A stretch of DNA of 64,000 nt from Jutongia huaianensis. GTDB taxonomy: Bacteria > Bacillota > Clostridia > Lachnospirales > Lachnospiraceae. Positions within the stretch are counted from its first letter, which is position 1. Each line of letters opens with the position of its first letter. The DNA lies in the NCBI RefSeq assembly GCF_014384985.1, contig NZ_JACRSX010000001.1, positions 406,468-470,467 of the forward strand. Direction: 5' to 3'. Made by a program: the position numbers and the translations under genes. This document shows, piece by piece, positions 54,398 to 63,350 of the stretch. The notes beneath the pieces are model-generated. The model did no database searches, had not been told where the DNA came from, and saw only the letters and a list, made by a program, of their open reading frames with translations.

Positions 54398-55552
54398 CTA
54401 TACCAACAACGCATAATATTCCCACGGCCAGATCACCTGATCGAAACAATTTTCCATATACTCCCAGATATCGTCATCCGCATATCCCATCATCCGAAAA
54501 ATAACACATACACTTTCCCTTAATTTTTCATAGGTTATCTCCCCTTTGTACCCATGCAAAAATAACACCTGCAAAAGTACGGCATACTCCATTGCCATCC
54601 ATTCTAATTTTACGAGGATATCCTGCACCGGCTCTGTGCCCGGTGTAATAACAGCCGATGACATTTCTTCCGCAAACAGTTTCCTCAGATGTTGTTTCCA
54701 TTGCGCAAGCTTTGGCAGAAACTTATTCCAGCATTCTGTTTTCTGACAATCCAGATCCTCCGCCTCTTTTGCAAGGGGCACCAGAAAATCTGCATAAATA
54801 TTTTGTTTCCGATATATCTCAGAAATATCTAAAAACAATAAATTATATTCTTCCAGACGGTCTTCTGTCATTTGATCGTTCGCTCCAATGGCTTCCCTAA
54901 TTTTCTGAAGATCCGTTATATTTTTATAATGTAAAAATTCCTTCTCAAGAACTCCCTTCTGCTCTAATTCGTAAAGATCCAATGCGATCAAAAAACAAAT
55001 TTCCAATGCTGTATTTAATGGAAGCTGCTTGTCATTTACAATTTCCAAAAACCAATTTCTGATTTTAAACAACACCGGATTTAATTCACAAATTTCTTCA
55101 TTTTGGGACGTTTCTTTCACTTTCTGTCCACAAATTTTCTGTGTCTGAGTTTTCTTTTCCTTAATTTCTTTTTCCAAAATATGAAAGTCATCCTGCTCCC
55201 ACATCAGATCCAGTACCGCCGGGCATCCGGGAGTCAGACACTGTTCTATTCTGTCATTATACCTGTGCTCTTCTCTCGGAAAAGTCTGACAAGTATGAGA
55301 AATTGCCTGTTCTCCATGGCTTAATACAATTTTACACAATTTTTCCTCATTAAGAAATGGACACATGCCATCTTTATTTAACCGGATAATGTGTCCTTCT
55401 TCAACCTCTTTCACATGCTTTTTCCAGTCCTCCTGCCAATGAAAAAGCGTCTCGTCATCCACCGCAATACGCCACTGCATACAACATGTCATAGGACATG
55501 CCGATGCGGTACACTGAAATTTATCATAATAATCCGGCTGGTATAATTTCAT
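54398..55552 (-). CDS. FliB/YkgJ-like cysteine-cluster protein (flagellin lysine N-methylase family)
   Basis: 384 residues. The N-terminal Cys-rich signature (FQCTASACPMTCC, DGMCPFLNEEKLCKIV, SHTCQTFPREEH, CLTPGCP) would bind an iron-sulfur or zinc cluster. The remainder is helical. This pattern is what is annotated as flagellin lysine-N-methylase (FliB), a SAM-dependent lysine methylating enzyme. No flagellar gene is in the window, so another protein substrate is possible. Single gene with its own terminator. Confidence 0.8.
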   Translation of the reverse strand: MKLYQPDYYDKFQCTASACPMTCCMQWRIAVDDETLFHWQEDWKKHVKEVEEGHIIRLNKDGMCPFLNEEKLCKIVLSHGEQAISHTCQTFPREEHRYNDRIEQCLTPGCPAVLDLMWEQDDFHILEKEIKEKKTQTQKICGQKVKETSQNEEICELNPVLFKIRNWFLEIVNDKQLPLNTALEICFLIALDLYELEQKGVLEKEFLHYKNITDLQKIREAIGANDQMTEDRLEEYNLLFLDISEIYRKQNIYADFLVPLAKEAEDLDCQKTECWNKFLPKLAQWKQHLRKLFAEEMSSAVITPGTEPVQDILVKLEWMAMEYAVLLQVLFLHGYKGEITYEKLRESVCVIFRMMGYADDDIWEYMENCFDQVIWPWEYYALLV

Positions 55553-55602
55553 CTTTTCTTTCTCACTTTCCCTGCAGTTTCACATTAAAGTTTTCTACTC
55601 TC

Positions 55603-55899
55603 TTATCGCTCAACAATGCCTTCGTTGTAAAAACGAGTGATTGCCGCCTGTGCTGTCTCAGACTCATGCTTCTTACGAAACCGTTCCCGGTCTTCCAAAA
55701 TCGCAAGCATTTCATCGACTACCATCTCGATGCTGGGATCTGTGATCCGGTACAAATAACCCAGCATTCTTGTTGCGGTATAGTCTGTCGTCATATATTT
55801 GTACGCAATCTCACGGCATAACTCTTCCGGAAATTTCTTATCAAGCAGTGCCTGATATACCTCCTCACTGCGGAAGGATTTTTTATTCTTTCTCTCCAT
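55603..55899 (-). CDS. Hypothetical 98-residue helical protein
   Basis: Basic start (ERKNKKSFRSEEVYQALLDKK), then helices with EELCREIAYKYMTTDYTATRML and a conserved-looking EMVVDEMLAILEDRERF. Looks cytosolic; no DNA-binding motif I can defend. RBS GGAGTGA at 7 bases. Not recognised as a named family. Confidence 0.6.
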   Translation of the reverse strand: MERKNKKSFRSEEVYQALLDKKFPEELCREIAYKYMTTDYTATRMLGYLYRITDPSIEMVVDEMLAILEDRERFRKKHESETAQAAITRFYNEGIVER

Positions 55900-55968
55900 A
55901 AAATCGTCACTCCTGATACAATAAAAATTAGAAAGTTTTGTTAATGATTCGCTGTACTAATATATATA

Positions 55969-56406
55969 TTATTTAAAAATCATCTGCATATAGTTATAAA
56001 GATAAATCTCTACACTGCTCTCATCATGTCCCGTCCCATCAAGCAGCTGCCAGACATAGCAAATATGGAGATCCATTGTTTTATCAAATTTCAGCTCATC
56101 ATCTTTCAGCTGGCCCGGATGCTGTGATGTATCTGTACCTGAAACCAATCCGGGTGCCGGACATACCGCTCCCACATAACCAAATTGTTCCGGATGCTGA
56201 ATGCCAATATATAACGCTTCCCTGCCTCCCATAGAAAATCCCGCAATGGCTGTATTTTCCGTTCCTGTCGAGACAGAAAATGTCTTTTCTACAAATGGCA
56301 TAACATCCTTTTCCAGATCATTTATAAAATTATCATATGCCAGTGAATTTTCTAAATTCATTTCTGTGCATACCTCATTTTGCTTGCTGCAGAAAATATA
56401 TGTCAA
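55969..56406 (-). pseudogene. Remnant of a secreted-type esterase (alpha/beta hydrolase)
   Basis: 145-residue open frame holding only the middle and far end of an esterase. It has the nucleophile elbow GFSMGGREALYIG and AVCPAPGLVSGTD, as in feruloyl/D-type esterases. The N-terminal third with the signal region is absent. Before the end about 50 residues seem deleted: the segment ICYVWQLLDGTGHDESS leads straight into the terminal YNYMQMIFK, so the Asp of the triad is probably lost. No good RBS. Read as a decayed gene at the edge of a rearranged region. Confidence 0.65.
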
Positions 56407-56418
56407 TTTTCTTTCATT

Positions 56419-56583
56419 TTAGTATTCCTTTTCTATCTCTTCATCAATACCGTACATTTTCTGAAACGCCTCAAGATCCGCCGGACTCTTTATCAACATT
56501 ACCTCTTCTATCCTGCCTGTATGGATATCCTTAAACCCGGCGACCTGTTCCCCGTTACAGATGCTTGCCCTGATCACCTTCAT
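56419..56583 (-). CDS. Small hypothetical protein downstream of the ABC pair
   Basis: 54 residues (KVIRASICNGEQVAGFKDIHTGRIEEVML, then a helical acidic end FQKMYGIDEEIEKEY). Its ATG lies 2 bases beyond the stop of the ABC half-transporter, so translational coupling is likely. No family recognised. Confidence 0.5.
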   Translation of the reverse strand: MKVIRASICNGEQVAGFKDIHTGRIEEVMLIKSPADLEAFQKMYGIDEEIEKEY

Positions 56584-56584
56584 C

Positions 56585-58453
56585 CTATTGATAATTTTGT
56601 GCCTGTGCATTCCACATCATCGCATATATTCCATCCTGAGTTATTAACTCTTCATGCGTTCCCTGCTCCTGTACCTGTCCATCTTTTAGTACAATGATTC
56701 GTTCACAAAACCGGCAGCTTGACATTCTATGGGATATGTAAACGGCCATTCTATCCTGGATCAAACGATCAAAGCCTGAATAAATCTCATACTCCGCCAT
56801 AGGATCTAATGCACTGGTTGGTTCATCCAGAATAATGAATGGTGCATTCTTATACAATGCTCGCGCAATGGCAATTTTTTGTGCTTCTCCCCCGGAAACC
56901 TCAACACCTTTTATACCAACATTATACAATGGATTATGGATTCCCTGTTTCATTTTCCGGACACGTTCCCATATACCGGATTTCTGCAAAACCTGTTCTA
57001 TTTTCTGATCATCATACTCTTCACTTGCCGCAACATTTTCTGCCACCGTCATAGCGAACAACTTGAAATCCTGAAATACCACACCAAACATTGCCAGATA
57101 TTCTTCATAATCGTATTCACGAATATCCATACCATTTAACAAAATACGTCCCTGCGTCGGTTCATACAGCCTGCATAACAGCAGGATCAAGGTTGTTTTT
57201 CCTGCACCATTTGGACCTACCAGAGCAATTTTTTCTCCATAATGAAATGTAAGATTAATATGCCTCAGACTATCCTTTTGGCATCCGGGATATCGAAAAC
57301 TTACATCCTCGAAAGTAATCACCAGCTCCTGCGGTTTCAAATCCGCCGTAGACTTACCCCCTGCCTTTTTGTGATCCGGCAGCTGCAGATATTCGTAATA
57401 ATGATGCAAATACTGCATATTGAGCAGTACCGTTTCAAAATGATCCACCATATATTGGCAGGCTCCTCCCAGTGCTGTCAGTGCCGAAACATATTTGACT
57501 ACTTCCGCTCCTGTGATCATTCCATTGACACCCCTGACACCGATCACCGTATAGGAAATCACCAGAAGCAGTGCCTGAACGATCAGATAACGAATCCGGA
57601 TCTTTTCCTGAATATCCAGCTTTCGATCCTGAATATCGCATTTTTCATTCCACACTCCGGTCATATCACGAAGCAGTAAATCCTTTAAAGCATATAGACG
57701 AATTTCTTTCCCTGTCGTATATTTGCTGAGAATTTCCCGGTAAAAATAGTCATCCTTACGAATCGCATCCAGACTTTCCTCATAAATTTCGTACTGCTTT
57801 TTGTTGCCCCGCTTGGATATCCACATAAAAAGGAACATGGAACACAAATTTAACATAAAAATAAGGTATATGATCCACTTCGAATTTAGAATCTGCATTG
57901 CACCATTTCCAACCAAGTGCTGTTTCGCTGTTAATATTGGCACAAGTACAATAAATGCATAGAAGATGGAGGCAGCATCACCAATCAGCACTCCCAATTT
58001 ATCCGAAAACCAATAAATGCCGCCGCTCTCCTTCTCTCCTTCTAATGCTGCTGTCAGAAGCTGCATACTTTCCTGAGATTCCAGTTCCTGATAATCCAGG
58101 CTTGCCGCTTTACCTGATATATCTGCCTTGATCCGATAACGGATACTATCCCGCATAGCATTTCCTGCTTTGTCCAAAATATGGTACAGAAGTGTCATAA
58201 CGAAAGTAATTCCCAAAAGCTGATAAACCAGACTCATAATGTTACTTTTTGTATCCTGCGCCACCAATGCATTTAAGATATCACATCCATATACGATCCC
58301 CACATACGGCAACCCCGCCATAATAATGTTTTTCCCCAGATTACATGGCAGAATCCACTTGCATAGTCTATGATTGATTCCAATGACATGCATAAATTTC
58401 TTCAAAATTTTTCCTGCAGATTCTTTTTCATTACTGAGCGCATGCTTACTCAT
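56585..58453 (-). CDS. ABC half-transporter (fused permease and ATPase), second of pair
   Basis: About 622 residues: six-helix membrane domain (about 30-330), then a nucleotide-binding domain with Walker A GPNGAGKTT, signature VSGGEAQKIAIARALY, Walker B FIILDEPTSALD and the switch ISHRMSS. ATG 58453 is used because it overlaps the stop of the upstream ABC gene by 8 bases (coupled) and has GGTGGTGA before it; 21 further upstream codons lie inside that gene. Forms a heterodimeric exporter with the 58446 protein. Cargo unknown; no peptide precursor seen nearby. Confidence 0.88.
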   Translation of the reverse strand: MSKHALSNEKESAGKILKKFMHVIGINHRLCKWILPCNLGKNIIMAGLPYVGIVYGCDILNALVAQDTKSNIMSLVYQLLGITFVMTLLYHILDKAGNAMRDSIRYRIKADISGKAASLDYQELESQESMQLLTAALEGEKESGGIYWFSDKLGVLIGDAASIFYAFIVLVPILTAKQHLVGNGAMQILNSKWIIYLIFMLNLCSMFLFMWISKRGNKKQYEIYEESLDAIRKDDYFYREILSKYTTGKEIRLYALKDLLLRDMTGVWNEKCDIQDRKLDIQEKIRIRYLIVQALLLVISYTVIGVRGVNGMITGAEVVKYVSALTALGGACQYMVDHFETVLLNMQYLHHYYEYLQLPDHKKAGGKSTADLKPQELVITFEDVSFRYPGCQKDSLRHINLTFHYGEKIALVGPNGAGKTTLILLLCRLYEPTQGRILLNGMDIREYDYEEYLAMFGVVFQDFKLFAMTVAENVAASEEYDDQKIEQVLQKSGIWERVRKMKQGIHNPLYNVGIKGVEVSGGEAQKIAIARALYKNAPFIILDEPTSALDPMAEYEIYSGFDRLIQDRMAVYISHRMSSCRFCERIIVLKDGQVQEQGTHEELITQDGIYAMMWNAQAQNYQ

Positions 58454-60362
58454 TGGAATCACCACCTTTCTCATTGTAATACTGACTTTGTATCTCAAAC
58501 ATTCTAGCATACGCACCGTTTTCTTTCATCAGTTCTTCGTGCGTTCCATCCTCTTTCACCTGACCATTTTCGTAGTAAATAATACGGTCACAAAATTTGG
58601 TACTCGCCAGACGATGGGAAATGAAAATCGTCGTTTTCCCCTGTGATAACCGGTGATACTGCTCGTAAACCGCCGTTTCCGCCAACGGATCCAATGCACT
58701 GGTCGGCTCATCCAGCAATAAAAGCGGCGCATCCTTATATAAGGCTCGTGCCAGTAATATACGCTGCAATTCTCCTCCTGAAAACGATACGCCATCCTTA
58801 TCCAAAAAGTTGGTGACAGCCGTCTTTTCTTTCTTAGGCAAAGAACAGATCTTATCCTCAATATCCGCAAGCTGCATTGCTTGCTGCAGCTTCTGCTCGT
58901 TGATATTTTCCTGTTTTTCGCAGGCAATATTTTCTGCTACCGAAGTGGCCATCACCATCATATCCTGAAATACTGCACCCACTAACTTACGGTACTCCGT
59001 CTCCGGATAATCAGAAATTTCTCTGCCATTAATAAGAATCTGTCCTTTATTAGGATGATAAAAACCACATAAAAGTTTCACTAAGGTAGTCTTTCCGGCT
59101 CCATTTACGCCCACCAGTGCAATATTTTCTCCTGCACTCACCTTAAGATTCAGATTATGTATCACATCCTGTTCTGCACCGGGATAACGAAAACATATGT
59201 TTTTGAATTCAAGCGTGACACCTTTCTCTGTTTTATCTGTCCCATTTTTTGTATAGATTGTTTTTGAAGTTTCTTCCTGATCTGCCTTTCTTTCATTATA
59301 AAAGCTTCCCTGATTCTCTTTATCTGTGGTATATTCCGAATCCGGCAATTCCATAAAACTCCGATAATCGTTAATTCCCCAGTTACAACGGATCATCTCA
59401 CTGTTTGCGTGCACAAAGCCGTCTCCCATATTGCCACCATTTAACCAGCCCGCAAATCCGGTAATAATTCCCAGATAAAATGTAAACGTGGTCGCATTCA
59501 ATTCTCCTGCCAGAAACTGATTCACCAACACAGTATACGCAATGATGTCACGCACGAACGACCAGATCGTGTCCGAAAGGTGCGGCAGAAAATAATACAT
59601 TTCCACACGTTTCCATACCTTCATCCGCCTCTGAACCAACGTCTTCATAACATCTACAAACCACTTTTCCATATGGTACAGCCGAATATCTTTACCGTCC
59701 GTAGCCGACGTACTTCTCTGAAAAAAATATTCCACTCTGGAATCGGTTTCCCAGATTGTTTTTCTGTATTTCCGGTAACCCTGGAGCGCAATTTTTCTCT
59801 CAATCATCACATTCATAATACTCATAACCGCAAAAACCGGCAGAACCCACGGGCATCTTGGAATCAGTATGATCGTATATACAACAATCCCCAACAAATT
59901 AAATGCAAAGGGGGTAAACATATCCATAATGCGGCTCCAGCCATTCCATTCCACGGAATAACTGTATTTTGCACCATCCGCCAATTGTTTTCCTTCTGCA
60001 CTCTCCAGAATTTGATAATCTACTGTCATAATTTTACTGATCACTTTCTTCTGAACAGATTGAAACAGCACCTTATAATTTTTCTTTTTTATTATAAAAT
60101 CATACTTCGTAGAAATGATTCCCATGATCATATTCCCAAGCACAAACAAAAACATTGTACCAAAAAAGGTTAAAAAATCTGCCCTTTTTTCAACCATACT
60201 AATCGCAACACTTGGAATGACCGCTGCAATAAACGGAGCCAGAAATCCTGCTACTGACCGTACTGCAATATACCATGGATACTTATGATCGAAGCTGTAC
60301 ATTTCATGAAACACAAACTTCCAATTACTTAAAATCGGATATTCTTTATTCATTTTTTCCAT
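58446..60362 (-). CDS. ABC half-transporter (fused permease and ATPase), first of pair
   Basis: About 638 residues: six membrane helices (50-330), nucleotide-binding domain with Walker A GVNGAGKTT, signature FSGGELQRILLARALY and LLLLDEPTSALD, switch ISHRLAS. The open frame continues upstream of ATG 60362, but that extension (to beyond 60419) reads as a leucine-rich-repeat remnant, not transporter. ATG 60362 with AAAGGATT at some distance is therefore the most sensible start, although the spacing is long. Overlaps its partner by 8 bases. Confidence 0.85.
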   Translation of the reverse strand: MEKMNKEYPILSNWKFVFHEMYSFDHKYPWYIAVRSVAGFLAPFIAAVIPSVAISMVEKRADFLTFFGTMFLFVLGNMIMGIISTKYDFIIKKKNYKVLFQSVQKKVISKIMTVDYQILESAEGKQLADGAKYSYSVEWNGWSRIMDMFTPFAFNLLGIVVYTIILIPRCPWVLPVFAVMSIMNVMIERKIALQGYRKYRKTIWETDSRVEYFFQRSTSATDGKDIRLYHMEKWFVDVMKTLVQRRMKVWKRVEMYYFLPHLSDTIWSFVRDIIAYTVLVNQFLAGELNATTFTFYLGIITGFAGWLNGGNMGDGFVHANSEMIRCNWGINDYRSFMELPDSEYTTDKENQGSFYNERKADQEETSKTIYTKNGTDKTEKGVTLEFKNICFRYPGAEQDVIHNLNLKVSAGENIALVGVNGAGKTTLVKLLCGFYHPNKGQILINGREISDYPETEYRKLVGAVFQDMMVMATSVAENIACEKQENINEQKLQQAMQLADIEDKICSLPKKEKTAVTNFLDKDGVSFSGGELQRILLARALYKDAPLLLLDEPTSALDPLAETAVYEQYHRLSQGKTTIFISHRLASTKFCDRIIYYENGQVKEDGTHEELMKENGAYARMFEIQSQYYNEKGGDSNE

Positions 60363-60501
60363 ATTAAATTTGTAATCCTTTCCAATCTGTTTCTTGTTCA
60401 ATTGATTACTTTTAATCAAAATATATCTAAGATTTTTGCAACCGTAAAATGCTTTATTTCCTATCCATTTAACATCTTTTGGAATTGCAATATTCTGTAA
60501 T
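60363..60501 (-). pseudogene. Fragment of a BspA-type leucine-rich-repeat protein
   Basis: On the minus strand the frame reads KLQNIAIPKDVKWIGNKAFY then GCKNLRYILIKS, the canonical LRR_5 unit (IP..V..IG..AFYGC..L..I). It continues without a stop into the ABC gene start. Only about one and a half repeats survive and there is no start signal. It abuts the stop of the broken 2TM-Nudix gene at 60502, so the position marks a recombination or deletion joint. Confidence 0.7.
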
Positions 60502-61157
60502 TTATGCTACTTTCTTCACCATACTGACAATGTCACTATTCACTTCCATGATTCTCTTATCCTGTTCCATTTCTGCAATAGACATCCAATAAAATTTCTT
60601 TCCATCGATTTCAAACGAATCCTGTTCTATTTCTTCATTAAACTCCTTAATTAAAAACTGATAAAATCTATGACGATAACACCTGTTCTCCTTTGCACTA
60701 ACAGAATATTTTTCGTGTACTTTTTCAAAAGCAACAGCGCCCTCTAAACTATCCTGTGAAACTTTTAATTCCATCTGGCATCATAATAAAGTAAAAACCG
60801 ATTATCATTTGAATGAAATGTATCCTTTATCAAGACAATTGAATGTGGATGTAATCTATCTTTGTTAAAAGGATTTCTAACAACACGACATGTATAATAT
60901 ATTGCATAGCATGTATAGGCTATCCCCAATATCACTAATATAATCTGTACTATCAATCCTATTGTTTTCCATTTTGAAAAATCAGAAATTGCCATTGGTA
61001 TCCAAAAGGCAATCGCCGCTATTATCTTTTCTATTCCTTCACCAACTCTGTTTCCAAATATATTCTGCTGTTTTGTTTTTCCAATCACGTTCTTCTTACA
61101 TATCATAAAAAACAAAGTACCTCTTCCACTACTCAAAGCAATGGCAGAGGCACTCAT
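60502..61157 (-). pseudogene. Broken 2TM-Nudix protein resembling CBASS-type Cap16 effector
   Basis: Two overlapping frames. The upstream one (61157-60765) has two transmembrane helices (IEKIIAAIAFWIPMAI; TIGLIVQIILVILGIAYTCY) and begins a beta domain: HSIVLIKDTFHSNDNRFLLY. The downstream one (60774-60502) continues it: HEKYSVSAKENRCYRHRFYQ, then FEIDGKKFYWMSIAEME. Between them a stop and -1 shift, with a stretch that should join the two apparently deleted. From memory the joined protein matches the 2TM plus Nudix-like effectors associated with CD-NTases. No CD-NTase is in view. The Met-rich first residues may not be native. Pseudogene status is well supported, the family less so. Confidence 0.55.
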
Positions 61158-61272
61158 TCATTAAAATGTCTCTTACAACATTTCCTTTTTAAAATATCAA
61201 ACTAATCCTACTTGTCGGCGATTGCTGCCTATGCGGAGGGTTACATTAGAAGGGCATTTATCAGATTCTCAT

Positions 61273-62469
61273 TTACAAACTATTCCATTCCTGTTCCATT
61301 GGAAACTGGTATGACATATCAAATGCCGAAATTGCAGCTCTGTTTACATCTAAAATCTCTATAAAATCTCTATTTTGTCCTTTTATTCCTTTTTCGTTTA
61401 AGCCATTTAGCAATTGTTCCGTAGTCTGTAACATCATTATATGTGCATCTCTTGTTTCATGGTATGTTTCTCTAACACTTTCTCTGCATTGTACATTTAA
61501 ACAATACAAATAATGTCTAAATGCTTCTTTTTCTGTAAAACCTGAAGACGATGGCAAAGCTGCACTAAATAACATGTCACAATACTTACTTTTCATAGAT
61601 TCTGCTGGTTCAAGTCTATCTAACAAATTCATTCTCTTAGCAATGTCTAAAAAAGGGATTTTATACTCAGACAATGCCTGTGGACAATAATACCAAATAG
61701 CTCTCCTACTTGGTGTATTATCTGTAACAGTAACAAAATGTTCTGGTTGAAACCATCTAAGATTCAAAAAATTTCCTGAAGCAATAGCATCGCACTTAGC
61801 TAATGCCAAACAAAGCAATTGATGACTAGCATATCCAACGATAACCTTCTTTTTTTGTCTCTTCAACCCTGCTACTAAAGATAACAAATTGGTAACCCAT
61901 AATGGGCGATCCACTAAATATAATTTCTGCGGATGTTCACAAACAATATAAACTTCAGCAATATTCCATTCCTCAGCATATGCAATTATTGACTCAATCT
62001 GCTCCTCATCCTCTAATACCTCACAAGATAATGCAATCGTATGTATTTTTTCCAAATCTGGTGCATAATCATCAGCTTTTTCAATACATATTTTCTGAAT
62101 CTTATTCCATAGATGATTAATTTTTTTTGTTGTTATTGCCGGCAAAATCATTTTATTTGTCCCAATATCTTGATTCAACTTAGATAGTTTTGAAACCAAC
62201 TGTTCAAAATTTCCTCCCTCAAGTGCTGTAAAATCCCCTTTTGGCCAGTAGTCATATAACATTAAATTTTTTTGGAATTTACGTGGATAATACAACTGTG
62301 GATCAAACAACACTTCTCCCCCTAATTTTTGTATATCATTTGAAAATTTAACTATACTTGTTGGTTTAATGTTCATTGGACTAATAATAACCGTTCCTGT
62401 CCCCTGATTTTTAATTAATTCCTTTGCCACTCCTTGCATTCCATGTCCCATTTGCAAAAATAAATCCAT
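61273..62469 (-). CDS. Uncharacterised approx. 400-residue protein, third gene of the kinase operon
   Basis: 398 residues without a family I can name. It begins MDLFLQMGHGMQGVAKELI and GTVIISPMNIKPTS, then has alternating hydrophobic strands and amphipathic helices (GGEVLFDPQLYYPR; TIALSCEVL; AEVYIVCEHPQKLY; KKVIVGYASHQLLCLALAKCDAI). This is consistent with a TIM-barrel-like alpha/beta fold. The general look recalls enzymes of the tRNA-guanine-transglycosylase kind, which is a guess. GGAG precedes the start; the kinase gene ends 32 bases upstream on the same strand. Very low GC compared with the rest of the window, as in its two operon partners. Confidence 0.7.
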   Translation of the reverse strand: MDLFLQMGHGMQGVAKELIKNQGTGTVIISPMNIKPTSIVKFSNDIQKLGGEVLFDPQLYYPRKFQKNLMLYDYWPKGDFTALEGGNFEQLVSKLSKLNQDIGTNKMILPAITTKKINHLWNKIQKICIEKADDYAPDLEKIHTIALSCEVLEDEEQIESIIAYAEEWNIAEVYIVCEHPQKLYLVDRPLWVTNLLSLVAGLKRQKKKVIVGYASHQLLCLALAKCDAIASGNFLNLRWFQPEHFVTVTDNTPSRRAIWYYCPQALSEYKIPFLDIAKRMNLLDRLEPAESMKSKYCDMLFSAALPSSSGFTEKEAFRHYLYCLNVQCRESVRETYHETRDAHIMMLQTTEQLLNGLNEKGIKGQNRDFIEILDVNRAAISAFDMSYQFPMEQEWNSL

Positions 62470-62501
62470 ACTTTTTTCTCCTATCTCAATTTGCTATATC
62501 A

Positions 62502-63338
62502 TCAAATTACAAAAGTAGACTTAGCCGCTCGCAACCATCCTAACGCCTGCTCGGCAGTTTTAGGTCTCCTAGATGGATATTTCCCCATCATAGAACCCAA
62601 TAACGCCATAAACTGTTTTTGAGTGTCTCCATTAATAGAATAATTTACCGGAGTAATTGTCTCTGTTTTTTGTAAAACTTCTAATGCATTTGCAGCATTC
62701 TCTCTAAAAGGATTTTTTCCTGTAATACATTCATATGTCACAACCCCTAATGAAAAAATATCTGTTCTTGAATCAATTTCCCTTTTTAAATTATTAAACT
62801 GTTCCGGCGCAGCATAACCAGGAGTATGTGGTCCTATTAATGCATCTGTTTTCGTCAAAGAATCAGCACCTATAATTCGTGCTATTCCAAAATCTATAAA
62901 AAATATTTTTCCCATTTTGTTTACAATAATATTTTCTGGTTTAATATCTCTATGTACTATCCCTTTCTTTTCTATATATGCTATAAATTCTAGTCCTTGT
63001 TCAAGAAAACTAACCGCTTCTTTTAATGAAAAAATCTTACCATTGTCTAAAACCTCTCTTAATTCCTTTCCTTCTATTTTTTCTTCCACTACATACAAGG
63101 TTTCTGTGGTTTCATATTCAACAATTCCTGTATCAAAAATTTTAGGTATCATTGGAAAATCGATATTTTTCTCAATTTCAATTTCTCTAAGCGAGCGTGG
63201 ATCATTTTGGGCAAAATAAAGTTTTATCACACATTGCCCCCACTCTTTTTTCGTCGCAGAAAATACTATTTTCTGACCTCCACGTTTTATCATATTTATA
63301 TTATTATATTCCTCGCTTAATTTTTCAAATGTCTTCAT
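62502..63338 (-). CDS. Hanks-type Ser/Thr protein kinase without extracellular domain
   Basis: 278 residues forming just a kinase domain: glycine-rich start IKRGGQKIVFSA, ATP lysine in VIKLYF, catalytic HRDIKPEN, DFG in FIDFGIAR, and activation-end APEQF. Active-site residues are all present. No transmembrane segment or PASTA repeats, unlike PrkC-type housekeeping kinases. RBS AAAGGAAT. Lies 12 bases after the nuclease-like gene and 32 bases before the unnamed 61273 gene, all on the minus strand: a compact operon. Kinases of this short type occur in several phage-defence systems. Confidence 0.9.
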   Translation of the reverse strand: MKTFEKLSEEYNNINMIKRGGQKIVFSATKKEWGQCVIKLYFAQNDPRSLREIEIEKNIDFPMIPKIFDTGIVEYETTETLYVVEEKIEGKELREVLDNGKIFSLKEAVSFLEQGLEFIAYIEKKGIVHRDIKPENIIVNKMGKIFFIDFGIARIIGADSLTKTDALIGPHTPGYAAPEQFNNLKREIDSRTDIFSLGVVTYECITGKNPFRENAANALEVLQKTETITPVNYSINGDTQKQFMALLGSMMGKYPSRRPKTAEQALGWLRAAKSTFVI

Positions 63339-63350
63339 TATAATTCCTTT

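Noticed and set aside
56585..60362. Bacteriocin/lantibiotic export cassette
   Set aside because: Only two ABC half-transporters are present; no precursor peptide, modification enzyme or peptidase domain is visible.
60363..60419. TTG-started N-terminal extension of the ABC transporter
   Set aside because: The extension reads as leucine-rich-repeat sequence; ATG 60362 begins transporter-like sequence.
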